From Alphaproteobacteria bacterium (lineage in GTDB: Bacteria > Pseudomonadota > Alphaproteobacteria > Rhizobiales > Aestuariivirgaceae): DNA of 10,241 bases. The notes under the pieces were generated by a model. That model was not told where the DNA came from, did not search any database, and saw only the letters and a program-made list of their open reading frames with translations. Below are positions 6,132 to 10,241 of this stretch, one piece after another (the stretch's first letter is position 1; each line of letters begins with the position of its first letter). The stretch covers positions 1 through 10,241 of the forward strand of contig VAZZ01000185.1 of assembly GCA_005884715.1 (NCBI GenBank), given 5' to 3'. The translations under genes and the position numbers were made by a program.

Positions 6132-6988
6132 ATGGGCGGTAATCAGGTGACGCAGAACGGTGAGGCAATGACGGTCGCGCGGGCCCGCAAGTCGGACAAG
6201 GCTTCAGGGCGCGGACGGCTGATGCCGGAGCGGGGGCCTCGGGTCCACGCCGAGGATCTGCCGCCGGACGACGGACTGGTTGCGATGGGGCTCCGCAAGA
6301 GTTTCGGGCGCCGGCCGGTGGTCAGGGGGGTCAACCTGTCCGTGAAGCGTGGCGAGGCCGTGGGGCTGCTTGGACCCAATGGCGCCGGCAAGACGACGGT
6401 GTTCTACATGATCACCGGCCTGATCGCGGCGGACCAGGGTACGATCAGCCTCGACGGGACGGATATCACCACCCTGCCCATGTATCAGCGTGCCAGGCTC
6501 GGTATCGGATATCTGCCCCAGGAAAGTTCGATCTTTCGCGGTCTCACGGTTGAGGACAACATTCGTGCCGTGTTGAGCTCGTCGAGCCCAGCCGCGAGCG
6601 GCGCGAAAGTGAGTTGCGTGAGTTGCTCGATGAGTTTTCCGTGTCGCATTTACGACATTCGCCAGCTGTGGCGCTATCTGGCGGCGAGCGTCGCCGGGTG
6701 GAAATCGCCCGCGCCCTTGCCACCCGCCCGCAATTCATGCTCCTCGACGAGCCCTTCGCCGGAATTGATCCGATTGCGATCGGTGATATACGCCAGCTGG
6801 TGCGACAGCTTACCGCTCGGAGAATCGGGGTGCTTATTACGGATCACAACGTCCGTGAAACGCTCGAACTCATCGACCGCGCGCTCATCATCCATGAGGG
6901 TGAGGTCCTGACCGAGGGCACGCCGCACGAAATCGTCAACAATGCCGATGTGCGGCGCTTCTATCTCGGCGAAGGCTTTAGTCTATGA
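6132..6988 (+). CDS. lptB: LPS export ABC transporter ATP-binding protein LptB (frameshifted as written)
   Basis: LptB is the cytosolic ATPase that, as a dimer with LptF and LptG, drives LPS extraction from the inner membrane. Residues 1-148 are read in one frame: Walker A GPNGAGKT at 81-88 and Q-loop GYLPQESS with Q130. After GTG TTG (6570-6575) the match jumps to the frame starting at 6575, where ELVEPSRERR leads into LSGGERRRVEIARA (signature), FMLLDEPFAG (Walker B plus catalytic Glu), ITDHNVRE (His switch) and terminal FYLGEGFSL. Restoring one G (TTG-AGC to TTG-GAG-CTC) gives one 285-residue protein. Unrepaired, the first frame runs to 6911 without signature or Walker B and cannot be a working ATPase. 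Since LptB is normally essential in LPS-making bacteria, a sequence error is likelier than a true pseudogene. The N-terminus is extended by about 45 basic, low-complexity residues; the start is uncertain (ATG 6132, GTG 6147 or ATG 6168). Confidence 0.93.
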
Positions 6989-7072
6989 TCAGGGGTCAGA
7001 TATCAGGGCTCGGGCATCAGGTAGCAGAAGTCACGAGTCGCGCTGTCCTGATCCCTGACACCTGATCCCTGA
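6989..7072. repeat. Long imperfect hairpin between lptB and rpoN
   Basis: The arms 6989-7008 and 7053-7072 (20 bases each) are complementary at 17 positions, and the three differences are transitions. Further in, ATCAGG at 7016-7021 pairs with CCTGAT at 7047-7052, with a seven-base bulge (7009-7015) on the left side only. The element starts on the base after the lptB stop and ends eight bases before the rpoN ATG. It is built from TCAGGGATC/GATCCCTGA-like units and begins like the hairpin at 1141-1202. A REP-like interspersed element is inferred; it could also modulate lptB mRNA decay or rpoN translation. Confidence 0.65.
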
Positions 7073-7080
7073 GACCTGCC

Positions 7081-8586
7081 ATGGCGCTGACACCAAGATT
7101 AGAACTCAGGCAGGGCCAGTCCCTGGTCATGACGCCGCAATTGCAGCAGGCGATCAAGCTTCTGCAAATGTCCAATCTCGAGCTGCAGACCTTTGTCGAA
7201 AGCGAGCTTGAAAAGAATCCCCTCCTCGAACGTGACGAGACGCGCGAGGCGCCGGGCGCCGGGACGGCATCGGAAGAGCGCGACGTCGCCAGTGCCCTGA
7301 AGGATGATGCGAGTGCGGAAGCGCGGCTTGCCACGCTCGATACCGATCTTGACAATGTCTATCAGGGCGAGGCCCGCGCCGATGCGGAGAGCCGTGCCCA
7401 GATGGCGCCTTCCGATTCAAGCTGGGCGTCGCTCAAGCCGACGCGCGCGTTGTCGCTCGATCAGGAGGGTCTTGACATCGGCGCAACGCTGACGCGTGAA
7501 ACGACGCTCGCCGAACATCTGACCGAGCAATTGATGCTTGCCATTGCCGATCCCGCCGACCGCCTGATCGGCCAGAATCTCGTCGGCATGGTGAACGAGG
7601 CCGGCTACCTCACAAGCGATCCGGCAGCAGTCGCCGAGATGCTGGGAACCAGCGTTGCGCATGTCGAACGCGTGCTCGCCGTGTTGCAGGGTTTCGATCC
7701 CGCCGGTGTGTTCGCCCGCGATCTCAAGGAATGCCTTAAGCTGCAGCTGAAGGAGCGTGACCGGCTCGATCCGGCGATGATGATTCTCGTCGATCATCTC
7801 GATCTCGTGGCCAAGCGTGATTTCGCCGGGCTCAAATCCCTATGCAGGGTCGATGCCGACGACATCCGCGACATGATCGCCGAACTGCGCCGTCTCAATC
7901 CCAAGCCCGGGCATGTTTTTGGATCGGAACCGGTGCAGCCAGTGGTGCCCGATGTATCGGTAAGGCCGGCACCCGACGGAACCTGGCTGATCGAGCTCAA
8001 CAACGACACCTTGCCGCGCGTGCTCGTCAACAACCGCTATATGGCGCAGGTCTCGCGTGGCGCGGTGCGCGATGAGGACAGGACCTATCTCAGCGAATGT
8101 TACGCCAATGCCACTTGGCTGGTGCGCAGTCTCGATCAGCGCGCCAAGACGATCCTCAAGGTGGCGCGCGAGATCGTGCGCCAGCAGGACGCTTTTCTTG
8201 TTAATGGCGTGCAGCAATTGCGGCCGCTCAATCTCAAGACCGTGGCGGAAGCGATCGAAATGCATGAATCAACCGTCAGCCGTGTCACCTCGAATAAATA
8301 CATGGCGACCCCGCGCGGCATTTTGGAACTCAAATATTTCTTCACCACTGCGATCAACTCGGCCGAAGGGGGAGAAGCGCACTCGGCCGAATCTGTTCGT
8401 CACCGCTTGCGCGAGCTGATCGAGCGCGAGACATCCGCCAACATATTGTCCGATGATACGCTGGTTGACATGCTCAAGACGGAGGGAGTCGATATCGCCC
8501 GTCGGACAGTCGCTAAATACCGAGAATCGCTTGGGATTCCCTCGTCGGTTCAGCGCCGGCGGGAAAAGAATGCGTTCGGCTGCTGA
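7081..8586 (+). CDS. rpoN: RNA polymerase sigma-54 factor RpoN
   Basis: Sigma-54 directs RNA polymerase to -24/-12 promoters and needs an AAA+ activator to open them; it typically controls nitrogen assimilation, C4-dicarboxylate transport and other functions. The 501-residue protein shows region I at the N-terminus (LELRQGQSLVMTPQLQQAIK and SELEKNPLLE, within 1-50), a variable acidic region II (about 51-125), a core-binding domain (about 130-330, with GFDPAGVFARDLKECL and LNPKPG), a helix-turn-helix region (about 385-408, LKTVAEAIEMHESTVSRVTS), and the RpoN box ARRTVAKYRE at 473-482 that contacts the -24 element. All domains are complete and the length is normal. The ATG comes eight bases after the intergenic hairpin and has no good Shine-Dalgarno, so translation may depend on structure or coupling. 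Linkage to lptB upstream and hpf/ptsN downstream is the widespread proteobacterial arrangement. Confidence 0.97.
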   Translation: MALTPRLELRQGQSLVMTPQLQQAIKLLQMSNLELQTFVESELEKNPLLERDETREAPGAGTASEERDVASALKDDASAEARLATLDTDLDNVYQGEARADAESRAQMAPSDSSWASLKPTRALSLDQEGLDIGATLTRETTLAEHLTEQLMLAIADPADRLIGQNLVGMVNEAGYLTSDPAAVAEMLGTSVAHVERVLAVLQGFDPAGVFARDLKECLKLQLKERDRLDPAMMILVDHLDLVAKRDFAGLKSLCRVDADDIRDMIAELRRLNPKPGHVFGSEPVQPVVPDVSVRPAPDGTWLIELNNDTLPRVLVNNRYMAQVSRGAVRDEDRTYLSECYANATWLVRSLDQRAKTILKVAREIVRQQDAFLVNGVQQLRPLNLKTVAEAIEMHESTVSRVTSNKYMATPRGILELKYFFTTAINSAEGGEAHSAESVRHRLRELIERETSANILSDDTLVDMLKTEGVDIARRTVAKYRESLGIPSSVQRRREKNAFGC

Positions 8587-8637
8587 ACCCCTGCGCCGGG
8601 CGCGGAATAAAGTTGACTTCATTGAGCACCGCGCCTA

Positions 8638-8690
8638 GCTTCCGCGCCGTTTTGGAGAGGGCTGGTCTTCTCTGGTGACACAGCGGAAGC
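8638..8690. other. Stem-loop in the rpoN-hpf intergenic region
   Basis: GCTTCCGC at 8638-8645 and GCGGAAGC at 8683-8690 form a perfect eight-base-pair stem around a 37-base loop, within which AGAG and CTCT could pair. It lies in the 196-base gap between rpoN and hpf, the longest gap in the seven-gene plus-strand run. It may be an attenuator-like or 5'-leader structure for hpf, or the rpoN 3' end; no U-tract follows. The structure is seen directly; the role is unknown. Confidence 0.4.
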
Positions 8691-8719
8691 CGAAAGACGG
8701 TATAGGAAACTTTCGGCAG

Positions 8720-8752
8720 TTGACGTCGGACGCCGCGCCGCCCAATTTATAT
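8720..8752 (+). promoter_or_regulatory. Tentative promoter upstream of hpf
   Basis: TTGACG at 8720-8725 is a good -35. The A/T-rich CAATTTATAT at 8743-8752 is the only plausible -10 region; the best hexamer match is spaced slightly too far (about 20 bases), while the 17-18-base position gives a weak box. I saw no sigma-54 type GG-N10-GC promoter here. A separate promoter would allow hpf and ptsN to be expressed independently of rpoN. Confidence 0.3.
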
Positions 8753-8782
8753 GGGCCAAGTCGATAAAAACCGTCAGGTAAA

Positions 8783-9364
8783 ATGCAGGTCAAGATCACT
8801 GGCAAAAATCTGGACATTGGCGCCGCATTGCGGGCGCATATCGAGAATCGGATTTTCGATATCGCCGAGAAATATTTCAATGGCTCTGTTTCCGCCCACG
8901 TCACGCTCGAGAAACAGCGTTCGCAGTTCACGTCCGATTGCACGCTGCATCTGGCGACGGGACTCGTCTTGCAGGCGCATGGCCAGGGCGTCGAGGCCAT
9001 GCCGTCCTATGACAAGGCGGCGAGCCATCTCGAAAAGCAGCTCAGGCGCTACAAGCGCCGGCTCAAGGACCACAATGACAGCCGCGTCGAACCAGTGCGT
9101 CGGCGTGCTGCCGTGGATTACATCATTGCGAGCGCAGGAGAGTACGATGCCGAGGAGCCCAAGGACCTCAACCCCGTCATCATCGCGGAGAGTTCCGCCG
9201 ATGTGCCGGAACTTTCGGTGGGCGAGGCCGTAATGCAGCTCGATATCTCCACCGGCCAGTTCCTGCTATTTCGCAATGCGCGCGACGGCGGCCTCAATGT
9301 CGTCTATCGCCGGCCCGACGGCAATATCGGCTGGATCGATCCTCATCTCGGCGCGGCCTCCTGA
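8783..9364 (+). CDS. hpf: Ribosome hibernation promoting factor, long form
   Basis: This 193-residue protein binds the 30S decoding region in slow-growing cells and dimerises ribosomes into inactive 100S particles. Residues 1 to about 105 are the HPF/YfiA domain (MQVKITGKNLDIGAALRAHI, then AEKYF, and the basic helix KAASHLEKQLRRYKRRLKDH that contacts rRNA). After a linker, residues about 130-190 form the C-terminal dimerisation domain of long HPF (ELSVGEAVMQLDISTGQFLL, then NVVYRRPDGNIGWIDP). Having both domains, this is the long type, which makes 100S ribosomes without a separate RMF. The ATG is preceded by AGGTA at about five bases. It is followed after 38 bases by ptsN, the common order rpoN-hpf-ptsN. 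In older annotation it would be called the sigma-54 modulation protein, a name reflecting only its location. Confidence 0.96.
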   Translation: MQVKITGKNLDIGAALRAHIENRIFDIAEKYFNGSVSAHVTLEKQRSQFTSDCTLHLATGLVLQAHGQGVEAMPSYDKAASHLEKQLRRYKRRLKDHNDSRVEPVRRRAAVDYIIASAGEYDAEEPKDLNPVIIAESSADVPELSVGEAVMQLDISTGQFLLFRNARDGGLNVVYRRPDGNIGWIDPHLGAAS

Positions 9365-9402
9365 CGCCGTTTCGCCCGAGCGCAACAAGGAATTTCATTG
9401 TC

Positions 9403-9870
9403 ATGAACCTAGCCGAGATCGTCGATTCCCAATCGGTCCTGCCGAGCCTCAAGGCGCAGAACAAAAAGCAGCTTCTGCAGGAGATCGCGCATGCGGCAGG
9501 CAAGCATACCGCCATCGATCATCGAGTGATTTTCGAAACACTGCTGCAGCGCGAGAAGCTTGGCTCGACCGGCCTTGGCCACGGCATTGCCATCCCGCAT
9601 GGCAAGATACCGACCCTAACGCGGGTCTATGGGCTGTTCGCGCGTCTGGCGGCGCCGGTCGAGTTCGATGCGGTCGACAATGAACCTGTCGATCTCGTTT
9701 TCCTGCTGCTTGCGCCTGAACATGCGGGTGCCGATCATCTAAAGGCTCTCGCCCGCATTTCCCGCCTGCTCCGCGACCACGACGTGGTGGCGAAGCTGCG
9801 GGGAACCGATACGGCTGAGGGTCTCTATGCGATCCTCACCGAGCCCGCGGCAACCCCGCACGCGGCATGA
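9403..9870 (+). CDS. ptsN: Nitrogen-regulatory PTS EIIA component (EIIA-Ntr)
   Basis: PtsN is the terminal phosphate acceptor of the nitrogen phosphotransferase chain (PtsP, NPr, PtsN); it does not move sugar but regulates targets such as potassium transport and sensor kinases according to its phosphorylation. The 155-residue product has the PTS EIIA type-2 fold. The phosphorylated histidine is H66 in STGLGHGIAIPHGK, and further family blocks are VDLVFLLLAPEHAGADHLKALARISRLLRD. The N-terminal LAEIVDSQSVLPSLKAQNKKQLLQEIA is typical. The start ATG at 9403 has AAGGA about 11 bases upstream. It is the last gene of the plus-strand run and is followed by a strong hairpin at 9886-9917. No membrane or EIIB/EIIC domain is attached. 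Confidence 0.96.
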   Translation: MNLAEIVDSQSVLPSLKAQNKKQLLQEIAHAAGKHTAIDHRVIFETLLQREKLGSTGLGHGIAIPHGKIPTLTRVYGLFARLAAPVEFDAVDNEPVDLVFLLLAPEHAGADHLKALARISRLLRDHDVVAKLRGTDTAEGLYAILTEPAATPHAA

Positions 9871-9885
9871 CGGTGTATTAAAGCA

Positions 9886-9917
9886 GAGCGCCCTTCCGAT
9901 TGCTCGAAAGGGCGCTC
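9886..9917. terminator. Bidirectional terminator hairpin between ptsN and DUF1150 gene
   Basis: GAGCGCCCTT at 9886-9895 pairs perfectly with AAGGGCGCTC at 9908-9917 (ten base pairs), closing a 12-base loop. It is shared by the converging ptsN (stop 9870) and DUF1150 gene (stop 9940). On the minus strand the stem is followed by TGCTTTAAT, a short U-run, so termination looks better for the DUF1150 transcript than for ptsN. Confidence 0.75.
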
Positions 9918-9939
9918 CACATTTCGGAGAGGTAATAAT

Positions 9940-10206
9940 TCAGTGAACGGTGACGGGCGTCAATTCATGCTCGCGCGCCGCAGCGAAGGCAGCCTCAAAA
10001 CTTGCTGAAATCGACATCGGCGTGCCATCGGCGCCATAGAGACAGTAGAGCCTGATATCGCCCGGTACATTGATTTTCTGCGGACCGAGGAGCTTTGCGG
10101 CATTGTCGGGCTCGATCTCACGGATGTAACCGAGCGCGCCATTGCCTAATACTGCCAGCTCTTCAGCGGCGATTTCGATTTTCTTTTCGGTGTCGGGTCT
10201 GGTCAT
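9940..10206 (-). CDS. DUF1150 family protein
   Basis: This small 88-residue protein matches the DUF1150 family of alphaproteobacteria, whose function is not established. Features seen: an acidic N-terminus, a central ELAVLGNGALGYIREI block, RLYCLYGADGTPMSISASFEAAF, and the family-typical end AAAREHELTPVTVH. There is no signal peptide, membrane segment or metal motif. The ATG has AAGGAG about eight bases upstream, lying inside the last codons of the preceding gene; only three bases separate the two genes, so they are an operon. That gene appears to be a small heat-shock protein, and DUF1150 genes are often found directly behind hsp20, suggesting a role linked to protein quality control (inference). 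A shared terminator hairpin lies downstream. Confidence 0.88.
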   Translation of the reverse strand: MTRPDTEKKIEIAAEELAVLGNGALGYIREIEPDNAAKLLGPQKINVPGDIRLYCLYGADGTPMSISASFEAAFAAAREHELTPVTVH

Positions 10207-10209
10207 CGC

Positions 10210-10241
10210 TCAGACTCCTTTTATTTCGATCTTGCGCACGA
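10210..10241 (-). CDS. Partial 3' end of a probable small heat-shock protein (Hsp20)
   Basis: The window cuts this gene. The nine last codons, read on the minus strand, give VRKIEIKGV and a TGA stop at 10210-10212. The Ile-Glu-Ile is the I-x-I motif at the C-terminal tail of small heat-shock proteins, which docks on neighbouring alpha-crystallin domains; a basic residue pair before it is also usual. The overlap with the DUF1150 ribosome binding site and the three-base gap support a coupled pair. With so few codons the call rests mainly on the motif and the known hsp20-DUF1150 neighbourhood. Confidence 0.55.
   Translation of the reverse strand, partial: VRKIEIKGV

Noticed and set aside
6570..6580. 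Programmed -1 ribosomal frameshifting in lptB
   Set aside because: The junction GTGTTGAGC has no X-XXY-YYZ slippery heptamer, and I saw no evident downstream pseudoknot or upstream Shine-Dalgarno stimulator. A missing base is simpler.
9886..9917. A third member of the hairpin family seen at 1141-1202 and 6989-7072
   Set aside because: Its stem sequence is unrelated (GAGCGCCCTT), it lies between convergent genes and has a short U-run on the minus strand, so it is an ordinary terminator.

Overview
The window looks like core chromosome of an alphaproteobacterium, most likely of the order Hyphomicrobiales (Rhizobiales). The evidence is the conserved rnd-lptC-lptA-lptB-rpoN-hpf-ptsN order, a DUF1150 gene behind what looks like the tail of a small heat-shock gene, the GC-rich codon use, and short interspersed repeats of a kind I associate with Rhizobiales. 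I see no phage, transposon, CRISPR array or toxin-antitoxin system. The assignment comes from reading protein motifs, not from a database search.

Left part (16-3942). On the minus strand, a GST-fold gene (possibly an FzlA-type division protein) is followed by queG, epoxyqueuosine reductase of tRNA queuosine synthesis. Diverging from the GST gene is uppP, undecaprenyl-diphosphate phosphatase, which recycles the lipid carrier for peptidoglycan and other envelope polymers. uppP converges on a minus-strand NAD(P)-binding atypical SDR gene of the NDUFA9-like type, with a perfect hairpin between the two stops.

Middle (4035-4345). A tRNA-Leu(CAG) gene with encoded CCA has a consensus -35 box ahead of it. 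A 186-base spacer follows and carries an interspersed hairpin repeat.

Right part (4346-9870). Seven plus-strand genes are closely packed: a short RNase D-like exonuclease, then lptC, lptA and lptB (inner-membrane anchor, periplasmic bridge and ATPase of the LPS transport machine), then rpoN (sigma-54), hpf (long-form ribosome hibernation factor) and ptsN (EIIA-Ntr). rnd/lptC and lptC/lptA overlap, suggesting translational coupling. As written, lptB is broken by one missing base near 6575; both halves are intact and all ABC motifs reappear when one G is restored, so a sequence error is the leading explanation. A hairpin follows ptsN. A minus-strand DUF1150 gene and the last codons of a probable Hsp20 gene close the window.

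The non-coding observations most worth a second look are two long hairpins, at 1141-1202 and 6989-7072. Each starts 0-3 bases after the stop codon of one gene and ends 8-12 bases before the start of the next co-directional gene. They share sequence with each other, and a 13-base piece of the same sequence forms the GTG start of the NDUFA9-like gene. Otherwise the region is ordinary housekeeping DNA, and I found no convincing undescribed system.
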